From NCBI RefSeq assembly GCF_900101865.1, contig NZ_FNAH01000001.1, positions 496,001 through 560,000 of the forward strand: a stretch of DNA of 64,000 nucleotides. Reading direction: 5' to 3'. Position 1 is the first letter of the stretch. Every line of letters begins with the position of its first letter. This document shows positions 1 through 9,025 of the stretch, piece after piece. This DNA is from Paracoccus isoporae (GTDB taxonomy: Bacteria; Pseudomonadota; Alphaproteobacteria; Rhodobacterales; Rhodobacteraceae). A program made the translations under genes and the position numbers. The notes beneath the pieces are model-generated. The model did no database searches. It saw only the letters and a program-made list of their open reading frames with translations, and was not told where the DNA came from.

Positions 1-2973
1 CGTCGAATGGCGCAGCCGCGCGATCAGCTTCGTCACCTTCATGCCGGGCAACTGCCCGCCCTCGCCGGGCTTGGCGCCCTGGGCCACCTTGATTTCCAGC
101 TCTTCGCAGGCGTTCAGATATTCCGCCGTGACCCCGAACCGGCCCGACGCCACCTGCTTGATCTTGGCGCAGGGATTGTCGCCATTGGGCAGCGGATGGC
201 TATGCGCCGGATCCTCGCCGCCCTCGCCGGAATCCGACTTGGCGCCGATCCGGTTCATGGCGATGTTCAGCGTCATATGCGCCTCGGGCGACAATGCGCC
301 CAGGCTCATCCCCGGCGTCACGAAGCGCTTGCGGATCGAGGTGATCGATTCGACCTCCTCGATCGGGACCGGCTTGCCCATCGGCTTGATGTCCAGAAGA
401 TCGCGCACATGGATCGGCGGATTCGACCGCATCGCCTTGGAGAACTGTTTCCACACGTCATAGCTGGCCTTTTCGCAGGCCAGTTGCAGAAGCCGCATGG
501 TGTTGGCTTCCCAGGCATGTTTCTCGCCCAAGCGGCGCAGCTTGTAGAAGCCCCCCACCGGCAGCAGATCGGCGTCGCCGGCAAAGCCGCGCGCATGAAC
601 CTCTTCCAGCTTGTGCTGGATGCCGTGCAGACCGATCCCGGAGATCCGGCTCTGCATGCCAGGGAAATATTCGTTCACGAGCGCGCGCGACAAACCCACC
701 GCCTCGAAGTTCAGCCCGCCCCGATAGGAGGACAGGACCGAAATCCCCATCTTCGCCATGATCTTCAGCAGCCCCGCATCCACCGCATCGCGGTAGCGGC
801 GCATATTCTCGATCAGCGTGCCCTCCAGCAGCCCCCGGTCGATCCGGTCGGCAATGCTGTCCTGCGCGAGATAGGGATTCACCGTCGTCGCCCCGCATCC
901 GATCAGCACCGCGAAATAATGCGGGTCGATACATTCGGCGGACCGGATGTTGAGCGAACAGAAGGTCCGCAGCCCTTTCCGCGTCAGCCAGCTATGCACG
1001 GCCGAGGTCACCAGGATCATCGGCATGCCCACCCGGTCGGCCCCCAGCTTCTCGTCGGTCAGCACGAGCTGCCCCGCCCCGGAACGCACCGCGTCCTCGG
1101 CCTCGGCCCGGACCCGCGCCAATGCCTCGCCCAGCGCCTCAGGCCCGGCATCCTTCGGGAAGGAGCAGTCGATCACCGTCGCCGCATCGCCGAACATGTT
1201 CATCATCTCGGCGAATTCGCCATTGGCGACAAACGGCGTCTCCAGCAGCAGGATCTCGGTCTGCGCGCTCGATTCGTCCAGCACGTTCTTGAGGTTCCCG
1301 AACCGCGTCTTCAGCGACATCACCCGCGTCTCGCGCAGGCTGTCGATGGGCGGGTTCGTCACCTGGCTGAAATTCTGCCGGAAGAAATGGCTCAGCGGCC
1401 GGTATTGCTTGGACAGCACCGCCGGCGGCGTGTCGTCGCCCATCGAGGCCAGCGCCTCCTTGCCGTCCTCCGCCATGGGCGAGAGCACGTTCTCCAGCTC
1501 CTCGATGGAATAGCCCGCCGCGGTCTGGCGCCGGCGCAGCTCCTCGCCGCGGAAGGTCAGCTCCTCGGGCAGATCGCGCATCTCCTCGGACAGTTGCACG
1601 ACCTTCTCGATCCACTCGCCGAAGGGCTGCGACCCGGCCAGCCGGTCCTTGATCTCCGAATCGTGGTAAAGCTTGCCCTCTTCCATATCGACGCAGATCA
1701 TCTGCCCCGGCCCCAGCGCGCCCTTCTCGACCGCGCTCGCCTCATCGACCGGCACCATGCCGACCTCGGATCCGGCGATCAGCAGATTGTCGCCCGTCAC
1801 CACATAGCGCATCGGACGCAGCCCGTTGCGGTCCAGCCCGCCGCAGACCCAGCGCCCGTCGGTCATCGCCAGCGCCGCCGGGCCGTCCCAGGGCTCCATC
1901 ACCGCGTTGCAATAGGCATACATGTCGGCCCAGGCCTTCGGCATGTCGGTCACAGCCTTCGACCAGCTCTCCGGCACCAGCATGGTCTTGGTCATCGGCG
2001 CCGACCGGCCCGAGCGCACCATCACCTCGAACACCGCGTCCAGTGCCGCGGAATCCGACGACCCGCCCGGCACGATGGGCTTGATGTCCTCCGCCATGTC
2101 CCCGAAGGCGGATGAGGCCATGCGGATCTCGTGGCTGCGCATCCAGTTCAGATTGCCCTTCAGCGTGTTGATCTCGCCGTTATGGGCCAGCATGCGGAAA
2201 GGCTGGGCCAGCCACCATTGCGGGAAGGTGTTGGTCGAATAGCGCTGATGATAGATCGCGAACGCGCTCTCGAAGCGCTCATCCTTCAGGTCGGGATAGA
2301 ACTCCGCCACCTGCTCGGCCAGCATCATCCCCTTGTAGATCACGCTGCGGCAGGACAGCGAACAGAAATAAAGCTGCGGGATCTGTGCGGCGGCCGCCGC
2401 CTTCTCGATCCTGCGGCGGATGATATACAGCTCGCGCTCGAACTCGACCGCCGACAGCCCCTTCTCGTTGCGGATCAGGATCTGCTCGATCTCGGGCCGG
2501 GTCGCATTGGCCTTCTCGCCCAGCACGGAAATATCCACCGGCACATGCCGCCAGCCATAGATATAGTGACCCATGCGGATCACCTCGGTCTCGACGATGG
2601 TGCGGCAGCGCTCCTGCGCGCCGAAATCGGTGCGCGGCAGGAAGACCTGCCCGACCGCGATCAGCTTGTCCTTGTCCGGCTCATGCCCGGTGCGGCGGAT
2701 CTGGTCATAGAAGAACGGCACCGGGATCTGGACATGGATCCCCGCCCCGTCGCCGGTCTTGCCATCCGCATCCACCGCGCCGCGATGCCAGATCGCCTTC
2801 AGCGCGTCGATGCCGTTCTGCACCACCTGGCGCGACGGCGTGCCGTCGATGCTGACCACCAGACCCACCCCGCAGGAGGAATGCTCGTCCTCGGCGCGAT
2901 AGAGGCTGTTTTCCGCCATCCAGTTGCGGCGGGCGTCTTCGCGGGCTTGCCAGTCTTGCGGAAATTCAGTCAT
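1..2973 (-). CDS. gltB: Glutamate synthase (NADPH) large subunit, 3' end outside window
   Basis: Large subunit of glutamate synthase (GOGAT), which makes two glutamates from glutamine and 2-oxoglutarate in the cytoplasm. About 991 N-terminal residues are visible; the family is usually about 1,500, so the FMN/FeS part lies beyond the left edge. The start is ATG at 2973, preceded by AGGAGG. The N-terminal glutamine amidotransferase domain carries SSCGVG with Cys34 as the expected nucleophile after propeptide removal. The sequence HQRYSTNTFPQWWLAQPFR and the later GGLDRNGLRPMRY are typical of the family. The start overlaps the stop of the upstream small gene by four bases (ATGA), so it is translated with gltD and that gene. 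Confident. Confidence 0.97.
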   Translation of the reverse strand, partial: MTEFPQDWQAREDARRNWMAENSLYRAEDEHSSCGVGLVVSIDGTPSRQVVQNGIDALKAIWHRGAVDADGKTGDGAGIHVQIPVPFFYDQIRRTGHEPDKDKLIAVGQVFLPRTDFGAQERCRTIVETEVIRMGHYIYGWRHVPVDISVLGEKANATRPEIEQILIRNEKGLSAVEFERELYIIRRRIEKAAAAAQIPQLYFCSLSCRSVIYKGMMLAEQVAEFYPDLKDERFESAFAIYHQRYSTNTFPQWWLAQPFRMLAHNGEINTLKGNLNWMRSHEIRMASSAFGDMAEDIKPIVPGGSSDSAALDAVFEVMVRSGRSAPMTKTMLVPESWSKAVTDMPKAWADMYAYCNAVMEPWDGPAALAMTDGRWVCGGLDRNGLRPMRYVVTGDNLLIAGSEVGMVPVDEASAVEKGALGPGQMICVDMEEGKLYHDSEIKDRLAGSQPFGEWIEKVVQLSEEMRDLPEELTFRGEELRRRQTAAGYSIEELENVLSPMAEDGKEALASMGDDTPPAVLSKQYRPLSHFFRQNFSQVTNPPIDSLRETRVMSLKTRFGNLKNVLDESSAQTEILLLETPFVANGEFAEMMNMFGDAATVIDCSFPKDAGPEALGEALARVRAEAEDAVRSGAGQLVLTDEKLGADRVGMPMILVTSAVHSWLTRKGLRTFCSLNIRSAECIDPHYFAVLIGCGATTVNPYLAQDSIADRIDRGLLEGTLIENMRRYRDAVDAGLLKIMAKMGISVLSSYRGGLNFEAVGLSRALVNEYFPGMQSRISGIGLHGIQHKLEEVHARGFAGDADLLPVGGFYKLRRLGEKHAWEANTMRLLQLACEKASYDVWKQFSKAMRSNPPIHVRDLLDIKPMGKPVPIEEVESITSIRKRFVTPGMSLGALSPEAHMTLNIAMNRIGAKSDSGEGGEDPAHSHPLPNGDNPCAKIKQVASGRFGVTAEYLNACEELEIKVAQGAKPGEGGQLPGMKVTKLIARLRHST

Positions 2974-3872
2974 GGGACGACCTCCTGAAAAGAGATGCTC
3001 TGTGCAGCTTGCGGCAGCGCCGCCTGCGTGTTCATCGGGGGCGCGGTCAGCCGCGCCGGGATCTGGTCGGCGCGCGCCGGGCCGGGTCCGGGGCCGGACC
3101 GCACCATCTGCATGTCGCAATCGTAAAGCGGCTCGGTCGATCCGAACCCGGCCTCTCCGGGCGTGGCGAAGGCGACCGGCGTATCGTTGGTTTCCTGCAC
3201 CGCGCCGGTCCAGTCCTCGGACCGCTTGAGGCCGCCATAGAAGCGCCCGTGATCGCGGCTGACGAATTGCTGACCTGCCGAGTCGATCAGCAACTGCCCG
3301 TCCTCGGAAAATGTCCGCAGCTCGAACTCGGTCAGTTCCAGCCTGACCCCGTCGATCACCGCGGTCTCGCCGGTCAACCGGTCCTCGCCGATATTGCGCA
3401 GTCGCTCGCCGGTGTTGGACAGCGTCCAGAAATCGAAATCGTCCCGGCCGGTGCGCAGCAGCGTGGTCAGCGAGGCGTGATCGGCCGACTCCTCGATCAG
3501 AACATCGCTCAGCCCGGTGCGCAGATCGTTCGATTCCAGCCAGCGCGTCTCGGCGTCGATGACGGAGTGATAGCTCGCCCCCTCGCGGTTGTAATAGGTG
3601 ACATGCTGATCGCCCGGCGCATCGGCCTCGCAGCGGTAATGCTGCGCCACGACACAGCCGCGAAGCTGCACGGTCATCTCCAGTGCGCAGCCGTCCGGCG
3701 GCCCGAATTGCTGCGCCTGTGCGGGCGAAAGGGTCAGAAAGGCTGACATGAACGCGCATGCGCCGATACAGGCCCCGATCGGCGCGGATGCGCGCCGCGC
3801 AACGCCTCCGTGCGCAGCCTGTGTACGCGCGGTGTACAGCCTGTGTACGCCATGTGCGGCGCGCTGTGCCAT
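2970..3872 (-). CDS. Exported hypothetical protein between gltD and gltB
   Basis: Protein of about 300 residues without a recognised catalytic domain. After an unusually long basic N-terminal stretch there is a signal-peptide-like hydrophobic segment (about residues 28-53, ending LSPAQAQ) and then a soluble domain rich in Asp, Glu and Thr with several cysteines, so a periplasmic location is likely. The ATG at 3872 overlaps the gltD stop (TGATG). An internal ATG at 3749 is also possible but would leave a very short signal peptide. The stop overlaps gltB in ATGA. Its position inside the gltD-gltB operon implies co-expression with GOGAT. I believe related genes lie here in other Rhodobacteraceae, but the function is unknown. 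Confidence 0.7.
   Translation of the reverse strand: MAQRAAHGVHRLYTARTQAAHGGVARRASAPIGACIGACAFMSAFLTLSPAQAQQFGPPDGCALEMTVQLRGCVVAQHYRCEADAPGDQHVTYYNREGASYHSVIDAETRWLESNDLRTGLSDVLIEESADHASLTTLLRTGRDDFDFWTLSNTGERLRNIGEDRLTGETAVIDGVRLELTEFELRTFSEDGQLLIDSAGQQFVSRDHGRFYGGLKRSEDWTGAVQETNDTPVAFATPGEAGFGSTEPLYDCDMQMVRSGPGPGPARADQIPARLTAPPMNTQAALPQAAQSISFQEVVP
3815..3850. repeat. 14-bp direct repeat with three GTGTAC motifs
   Basis: The 14-mer CAGCCTGTGTACGC occurs at 3815-3828 and again at 3837-3850, 22 bp apart. A further GTGTAC lies between them. The repeat falls in the first codons of the exported-protein gene, just after gltD, and could be an operator or simply local sequence redundancy. Confidence 0.5.
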
Positions 3873-5353
3873 CACTCCGCCGCGACCTGCGCGGTCTCGC
3901 TCAGATAGGCGGCGATGCTGTCGGCGGCCTCGCGCCCGTCGCGGATCGCCCAGACGACAAGGCTCGCACCCCGGACGATATCGCCCACCGCATAGACGCC
4001 CGGCAGGCTGGTCTGGTGGCTGCCGAACTCCGCCTTGATCGTGCCCCAGCGGGTCACTTCCAGCCCCTCGACCCCCCAGAGCCGCGGCAGCTCCTCGGGC
4101 TCGAAACCCAGCGCCTTGATGACCATCTCGGCGGGCTCGTCGTAGTCCGCCCCCTCGATCAGCTCCGGGCTCTGGCGGCCCGACACATCGGGCTTGCCCA
4201 GCCGCATCTTCTGGACCCGCACGGCCGAGATATGGGCCTGTTCGTCATTGATCGGCGTGTCGATGCCGCTCTCGCCCTCGACCGCCCCGACAAAGCTTCC
4301 GGGCGCCGACAGCCAGACGAATTCGACGCCCTCTTCCTCGGCATTCTGCACCTCGCGCTGAGAGCCGGGCATGTTCGTCCGGTCCCGCCGATACAGGCAT
4401 TTCACCGATGTCGCGCCCTGCCTGATTGCCGTGCGCACGCAGTCCATCGCTGTATCGCCGCCGCCGATGACCAGCACCCGCTTGCCCTTCGCGTCCAGCT
4501 CGCCATCGGCGTAATCCGGGATCTCGTCGCCCAGATCGATCCGGTTCGAAGCGGTCAGGAAATCCAGCGCCCGGATCACGCCCTTGGCGGCGGCATTGTC
4601 GATGTCGAGATCGCGGGTCTTGTAGACGCCGGTCGCGATCAGCACAGCGTCATGCTTGCCGCGGATCGCGTCAAAGCTGATATCCTCGCCGACATTGGCG
4701 TTCAGCACGAACTCCACCCCGCCCTCTTCAAGCTGGCGGTTGCGGCGCTCGACAATGTCCTTCTCCAGCTTGAAGCCGGGAATGCCATAGATCATCAACC
4801 CGCCGGCGCGGTCATGCCGGTCATAGACCGTCACCTGGAACCCCATGCGCCGCAGCCGGTCGGCGGCGGCCAGCCCGCCCGGCCCCGCGCCGATGATGCC
4901 GACGGACTCACCGCGCTCCTGTGCCGGGCGGATCGGCTCCACCCAGCCTTCGTCGAATGCGGTGTCGGTGATGTATTTCTCGATCGCGCCAATGGTGACG
5001 GTGCCATGCCCCGACTGCTCGATGACGCAATTGCCTTCGCACAGCCGGTCCTGCGGGCAGATGCGGCCGCAGATCTCGGGGAAAGTGTTGGTCTGCTGGC
5101 TGACGGCGTACGCCTCCTGCAACCGCCCCTCGGCGGTCAGGCGCAGCCAGTCGGGGATGTTGTTATGCAGCGGGCAATGGCTCTGACAATAGGGCACGCC
5201 GCATTGGCTGCACCGGCTCGCCTGCTCGGCGGCTTTGGCGGCGGCGAATTCCTGGTAGATCTCATGGAAATCGTCGCTGCGCTCCTCAGCCGACCGCTTT
5301 TCGGGCATCTCCCGCCCGACATCGACAAATTTGAGCATCTTCTGCGTGGCCAT
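3872..5353 (-). CDS. gltD: Glutamate synthase (NADPH) small subunit
   Basis: Flavoprotein small subunit of GOGAT, about 493 residues, the normal family length. It oxidises NADPH and passes electrons through FeS centres to GltB. Near the N-terminus, cysteine clusters (CSQCGVPYCQSHC, then CGRICPQDRLCEGNC) are the expected FeS ligands. An FAD-binding motif (GAGPGGLAAADRLRR) and a second nucleotide-binding motif (VLVIGGGDTAMDC) follow. The start is placed at ATG 5353 (MATQKMLKF), preceded by a GGGGG stretch; a TTG five codons upstream is less likely. It is the first gene of the gltD-orf-gltB operon, and candidate regulatory half-sites lie upstream. Confidence 0.96.
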   Translation of the reverse strand: MATQKMLKFVDVGREMPEKRSAEERSDDFHEIYQEFAAAKAAEQASRCSQCGVPYCQSHCPLHNNIPDWLRLTAEGRLQEAYAVSQQTNTFPEICGRICPQDRLCEGNCVIEQSGHGTVTIGAIEKYITDTAFDEGWVEPIRPAQERGESVGIIGAGPGGLAAADRLRRMGFQVTVYDRHDRAGGLMIYGIPGFKLEKDIVERRNRQLEEGGVEFVLNANVGEDISFDAIRGKHDAVLIATGVYKTRDLDIDNAAAKGVIRALDFLTASNRIDLGDEIPDYADGELDAKGKRVLVIGGGDTAMDCVRTAIRQGATSVKCLYRRDRTNMPGSQREVQNAEEEGVEFVWLSAPGSFVGAVEGESGIDTPINDEQAHISAVRVQKMRLGKPDVSGRQSPELIEGADYDEPAEMVIKALGFEPEELPRLWGVEGLEVTRWGTIKAEFGSHQTSLPGVYAVGDIVRGASLVVWAIRDGREAADSIAAYLSETAQVAAE

Positions 5354-5422
5354 GCGCTGCGCCCCCAATTCTCACTCCCCACTCCCCTACACAGGCAAAA
5401 GAACGATTAAAAGGCAGCATAA

Positions 5423-5491
5423 CTGACCTAAATGCCATTTTAATGGTCAGACAGAGAAGAAAGGCGGCATTCGACCGACAAAATAGGTCAG
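5423..5491 (-). promoter_or_regulatory. Three CTGACC/GGTCAG half-sites upstream of gltD
   Basis: The AT-rich 129-bp gap between uppP and gltD holds CTGACC at 5423-5428 and its complement GGTCAG at 5445-5450 and 5486-5491. The first two form an inverted repeat around an AT-rich centre that also contains CCATT/AATGG arms. This is a plausible operator for a nitrogen or amino-acid regulator acting on gltD. The regulator is not identifiable, and no convincing -35/-10 pair was seen. Confidence 0.35.
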
Positions 5492-5497
5492 ATTGGC

Positions 5498-6298
5498 TTA
5501 CCCACCAGCCGCAAGCGCCAGCAAAACAACGGTTCCGACGATGATTCGCCACCAGCCGAACAGCGCGTATCCGTGCCGCGAGACGTAGCCGAGCAGCCAC
5601 TTGACCACGATCACGGCCGAAAAGAAGGCGCAGACGAAGCCGATGGCGATATTCCCGAGCGCCTGCCCGTCCAGAATATCGCGATTCTGCATCAGATCAT
5701 AGGCAAAGGCGCCGGCCATGGTCGGCATGGACAGGAAGAACGAGAACTCTGCCGCGGCGCGCTTTCCGACACCCATCAGCATCGCCCCCACGATCGTCGC
5801 GCCGGAGCGTGAGACGCCGGGGATCATCGCGAGGCACTGAATGAAGCCGATGCCGACCGCCATGGGCAGGGTAATCGCCTCGGCCTGCTCCACCCGCGGC
5901 GTGGGCGCATGGCGGTCCACGATCAGGATGATGATCCCGCCGATCACCAGCATCGAGGCGATCAGCACCGGGGTCTCGAACAGCACGGTCTTGATGATTT
6001 CATGCGCCATCACGCCGATGACGGCGGCCGGCAGGAAGGCCAGCAGCACGGCGAGGATAAAGCGCCGCGCCGCCGGGTCATGCGGCGCGGAGGAGAACAG
6101 CGACCACAGCCGCCCGGCATAGACGCCCAGGATGGCCAGGATCGCGCCGAGCTGGATCAGCACCTCGAAGGCGCGGCCGGGGCTGTCGAAGCCAAGGAAA
6201 TGTCCGGCCAGCAGGATATGGCCAGTCGAGGAAACCGGGATGAACTCGGTCAGCCCTTCCAGCAGACCCAGCAGGGCCGCGGCAATCGTGTTGTCCAT
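5498..6298 (-). CDS. uppP: Undecaprenyl-diphosphatase (BacA/UppP)
   Basis: Integral membrane phosphatase that recycles undecaprenyl diphosphate to undecaprenyl phosphate, the lipid carrier for peptidoglycan and for EPS assembled by the neighbouring locus. It has 266 residues, the usual length, and is mostly hydrophobic. The first signature [14 protein letters not shown] covers residues 14-27, with the conserved Glu, Ser and His. The second signature GVSRSGATI is at residues 161-169. It starts 7 nt after the upstream NDUFA9-like gene stops, so the two are probably one transcript. High confidence. Confidence 0.97.
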   Translation of the reverse strand: MDNTIAAALLGLLEGLTEFIPVSSTGHILLAGHFLGFDSPGRAFEVLIQLGAILAILGVYAGRLWSLFSSAPHDPAARRFILAVLLAFLPAAVIGVMAHEIIKTVLFETPVLIASMLVIGGIIILIVDRHAPTPRVEQAEAITLPMAVGIGFIQCLAMIPGVSRSGATIVGAMLMGVGKRAAAEFSFFLSMPTMAGAFAYDLMQNRDILDGQALGNIAIGFVCAFFSAVIVVKWLLGYVSRHGYALFGWWRIIVGTVVLLALAAGG

Positions 6299-6305
6299 GA
6301 TGCTC

Positions 6306-7292
6306 TCAGCGTGTCCGCAGGTTTTTGGCGGATGCGGTCATGTCGGCATATTGACCGTTGGGACGGAACCGCCAGAGATACTCGTCGATGACCGCCCCCG
6401 GAGAGAGCGGCTCGATCCCCAGCTCGGCGAAGCCACGCGCTTGCGGCGACACGACATTGTCCTGCCGCAGCAGCCGCACCTGGTCCCGCGTCAGGATCCG
6501 GTTGGTCAGCAAGCCGCCGGTGATCTTAGATCCGATGTCGAAGATTCCGCCGACGATGCCCGACAGCCAGAATGGCAGGTTCACCACGAGGCGGCGGCGA
6601 TAGCTGGCCTTAAGCGTCTGATCCACGATTTCGCGCAGCGTCATCACGTCGGGTCCGCCAAGCTCATAGATCCCCGGCGCGGCCTGGCCCAGCACGGCCA
6701 TTTCCGCCGCGGCGGCCACATCATCGACATAGACCGGCTGCATCCGCGTCGCGCCGCCGGTGATCGGCAGCACCGGCCCCATGCCGGCCATGGCCGCGAA
6801 GCGTTCATACACGCCGCCCTCCGGTCCGAACATCACCGAGGGGCGCAGGATCACCGCATCCGCGAAATGCGCCAGCACCTGCGCCTCGCCCCCGGCCTTG
6901 GAGGACGCGTAATCGCTGTCCGATTCGGCATCCGCGCCGATGGCCGAGACATGCACCATGCGCGACACGCCGGTCTCGGCGGCCAGACGCGCGATGCGGC
7001 CCGCGCCGTCGGCCTGCACGGCCTCGAAGCGGTTCCTGCCCTCGTTGACCATGATGCCGACGCAGTTCACCACCGCCTCGGCATCGGCCATCGCCGCGCG
7101 CACCGACAGATCGTCCCGGATGTTGCACGGCACCGGCTCGACCTGGCCCACCGCGCCATAGGTCCGCACAAAAAGCGCCTCGCTGGGGCGGCGCACGGCC
7201 ACCCGCACGCGCCAGCCATGCTTGGCCATCCGCCGGGCGATCTGGCGTCCGACAAAACCGGAACCGCCGTAAATCGTGACGATCTTCGACAT
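6306..7292 (-). CDS. Complex I NDUFA9-like NAD(P)-binding protein (atypical SDR)
   Basis: Protein of 328 residues with an N-terminal Rossmann motif GGSGFVG (residues 9-15) and a YxxxK pair (Tyr128, Lys132). It belongs to the atypical short-chain dehydrogenases related to the NDUFA9 accessory subunit of respiratory complex I, which are common in alphaproteobacteria. The C-terminal third (about residues 215-328) is extended and contains a hydrophobic patch, compatible with peripheral membrane association. No substrate can be assigned. It lies directly upstream of uppP on the same strand. A quinone-biosynthesis or ubiquinone-binding role has been suggested for relatives but is not shown here. 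Confidence 0.88.
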   Translation of the reverse strand: MSKIVTIYGGSGFVGRQIARRMAKHGWRVRVAVRRPSEALFVRTYGAVGQVEPVPCNIRDDLSVRAAMADAEAVVNCVGIMVNEGRNRFEAVQADGAGRIARLAAETGVSRMVHVSAIGADAESDSDYASSKAGGEAQVLAHFADAVILRPSVMFGPEGGVYERFAAMAGMGPVLPITGGATRMQPVYVDDVAAAAEMAVLGQAAPGIYELGGPDVMTLREIVDQTLKASYRRRLVVNLPFWLSGIVGGIFDIGSKITGGLLTNRILTRDQVRLLRQDNVVSPQARGFAELGIEPLSPGAVIDEYLWRFRPNGQYADMTASAKNLRTR

Positions 7293-7417
7293 GGAGCAGC
7301 CCTCTTGCTAGCGGCGTCGTCCCCGCTGATAACGTGCCGGGCCGGGGCGGGCAAGCTGCAGGCGCCGGCTCCGGGCCATTGCAGCGGTGGCAGGCGCAAG
7401 ATTCTGCGAAATCCCCG

Positions 7418-7446
7418 TTGACACCCCTTGGCCGCAGGGATAATCA
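7418..7446 (+). promoter_or_regulatory. Sigma-70-type promoter of tRNA-Leu
   Basis: A consensus -35 TTGACA (7418-7423) and -10 TAATCA (7441-7446) are separated by exactly 17 bp. The mature tRNA begins at 7464, leaving a short leader of about ten nucleotides, as expected for a tRNA gene. Confidence 0.8.
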
Positions 7447-7463
7447 CCCGCCTCACGACACCT

Positions 7464-7548
7464 GCCCAGGTGGCGGAATTGGTAGACGCGCACGGTTCAG
7501 GTCCGTGTGCCGCAAGGCGTGGAAGTTCGAGTCTTCTCCTGGGCACCA
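7464..7548 (+). tRNA. tRNA-Leu (anticodon CAG)
   Basis: An 85-nt class II tRNA. The acceptor stem GCCCAGG (7464-7470) pairs with CCTGGGC (7538-7544), followed by A and an encoded CCA (7546-7548). The anticodon stem CACGG/CCGTG encloses loop TTCAGGT with anticodon CAG at 7498-7500, reading CUG. The long variable arm and the T-arm GTTCGAGTC fit leucine tRNA. It has its own promoter and terminator. Confidence 0.97.
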
Positions 7549-7590
7549 AAAGACCCCGCAGACCACCCGGTCCGCGGGGTCTTTTGTTTG
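7548..7590 (+). terminator. Intrinsic terminator, probably bidirectional
   Basis: A perfect 12-bp stem, AAAAGACCCCGC (7548-7559) with its complement (7574-7585), continues into a T-rich tail. It ends the tRNA transcript on the plus strand. Because the outer stem is A/T, it can also terminate the minus-strand transcript of the polymerase-like gene that stops at 7620. Confidence 0.88.
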
Positions 7591-7619
7591 CGGCACCTGT
7601 GGAACATCTCGGGACCGCC

Positions 7620-8867
7620 TCAGTAGCCCGTCTCTTCCTCCGCGCGCGCCGCCACGCTGACCGCGATGGCGAGCAGCCAGGGCACCACCCAGAACCGCGC
7701 GTAGTAATGGGTGATTCCCATCTGCGCGAAGGCCAGCATCAGCGTCATCACGATGGTCAGCGCGCCGAACCAGCGGGTCGCCCTGCGCGCCCAGACCGGC
7801 CAGGCGATATACAGCCCCGTGACCTGCAGCCCGAAATGACCCAGCAGGCTGATGAGCCCGCCCTCCGCCAGCAGCAGCAGATAGACATTATGCACCGGCG
7901 CCTGATAGCTGCTGACCACGCGATACTGGTCGGCCCCGAGGCCGAGAAAAATCGTGTCGCGTGAGATCGCGAAGGCCTCGCGCATCAGCGCCAGCCGATC
8001 CTCGAAGGTTCCGGCCTCGCTGACATCGCCGCTTTCCAACGCGCCGAAGACCCGCTCCATGAACACCTCGGGCAGGAACAGATCCCCCCATGTCAGCAGA
8101 ACATAGATGAACGCTCCCGCGCCGAGGGCCATGCCGATCAGCACGCGCAGCGCGCCGCTGAACAAGGCCAGGCAGGACGCGCCGATGGCGGTCAGCAGGA
8201 AGCCGGAATTCGACCCCGTCAGCAGCAGCCCCCAGACGAGCGGCGCCAGAACCACGGGCAGCAGCCACGGCCTGAGTTCCTTGATGAAGAACAGCCAGAG
8301 CGTGAAGGTGATGGCAATCGCGGCAAGTGCCGCGGTGGCGTTCTCACGCTCGACCAGGCCGGCCAGGCGGCCATTGCGGCTGACGAATCGCAGATCCTCG
8401 GGGGTGTAGACCACCGCCCATGCGCCGTGGATCAGCACCATCACCATTGCCGCCACGAAAACCTTGATGAGGAACACCAGTTCCTGCCGGTCGCGCTGCA
8501 TGAACAGAAGCGGCAGCAGGATCAGCGAAAAGCAATACTGGCCGACCACGACGAGGCCGTTCAGAAGATCCCCGTTCATCGCCGAACCGATGATCAGCCC
8601 GAAGGTCAGCATCAGCACGCTGATGAGCCATCCCGCCGTCGCCTGACCGAACGGATAAAGCGGCAGCCGGCCCTGCACGAACATCACCGAGATCGTCGCC
8701 AGCGCGAACAGATCACCGAGCGTCACATAGGCGAAATCCGCGCGAAGGAAGTTGATCGGCGACAGGAACACCGCGATGGTCGCCAGCATCATGTCGGCGC
8801 GGAAAAACGTCTCTCCCCGTGCCGCGCCCGCCTCAATCGGCCTTGGCGCTGCCGCAAGATCACTCAT
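7620..8867 (-). CDS. O-antigen ligase/polymerase-like (Wzy) membrane protein
   Basis: Protein of 415 residues with about ten or more predicted membrane helices. The larger periplasmic region before the last helices holds the segment PVHNVYLLLLAEGGLISLLG, typical of Wzy/WaaL-family proteins (HNxYL followed by a Gly-rich helix). Such enzymes polymerise lipid-linked repeat units or ligate chains at the periplasmic face. Wzy proteins are very divergent, so the assignment rests on topology, this motif and its place at the edge of the EPS locus. It is the likely polymerase, since no other candidate is in the window. It is divergent from the glycosyltransferase at 9026. Confidence 0.75.
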   Translation of the reverse strand: MSDLAAAPRPIEAGAARGETFFRADMMLATIAVFLSPINFLRADFAYVTLGDLFALATISVMFVQGRLPLYPFGQATAGWLISVLMLTFGLIIGSAMNGDLLNGLVVVGQYCFSLILLPLLFMQRDRQELVFLIKVFVAAMVMVLIHGAWAVVYTPEDLRFVSRNGRLAGLVERENATAALAAIAITFTLWLFFIKELRPWLLPVVLAPLVWGLLLTGSNSGFLLTAIGASCLALFSGALRVLIGMALGAGAFIYVLLTWGDLFLPEVFMERVFGALESGDVSEAGTFEDRLALMREAFAISRDTIFLGLGADQYRVVSSYQAPVHNVYLLLLAEGGLISLLGHFGLQVTGLYIAWPVWARRATRWFGALTIVMTLMLAFAQMGITHYYARFWVVPWLLAIAVSVAARAEEETGY

Positions 8868-9025
8868 CGACTCGGTCCAAACTCGTTACCTCGGCGATTA
8901 TGAAGGCAGCAAAAATATGCGGCAAGGCGCTTTGTTGCGCAGGGCAGCCATGCTAATCATAACACGTTGTTTACTGGGGTCCGGCGCGGTGTTTGCCTCG
9001 GGCCGCTTTCGGGAAGTTCTGTGTT
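8868..9025. promoter_or_regulatory. Divergent promoter region, polymerase-like gene / glycosyltransferase
   Basis: A 158-bp gap between two divergent EPS genes that is more AT-rich than the surroundings, especially 8930-8975 (for example CTAATCATAACACG). It must hold the promoters of both genes, but no -35/-10 pair stands out clearly. Confidence 0.4.

Noticed and set aside
7..2988. Long plus-strand open frames opposite gltB
   Set aside because: Arg/His/Pro-rich shadows of the GC-rich gltB frame; the minus-strand reading gives an unmistakable glutamate synthase.
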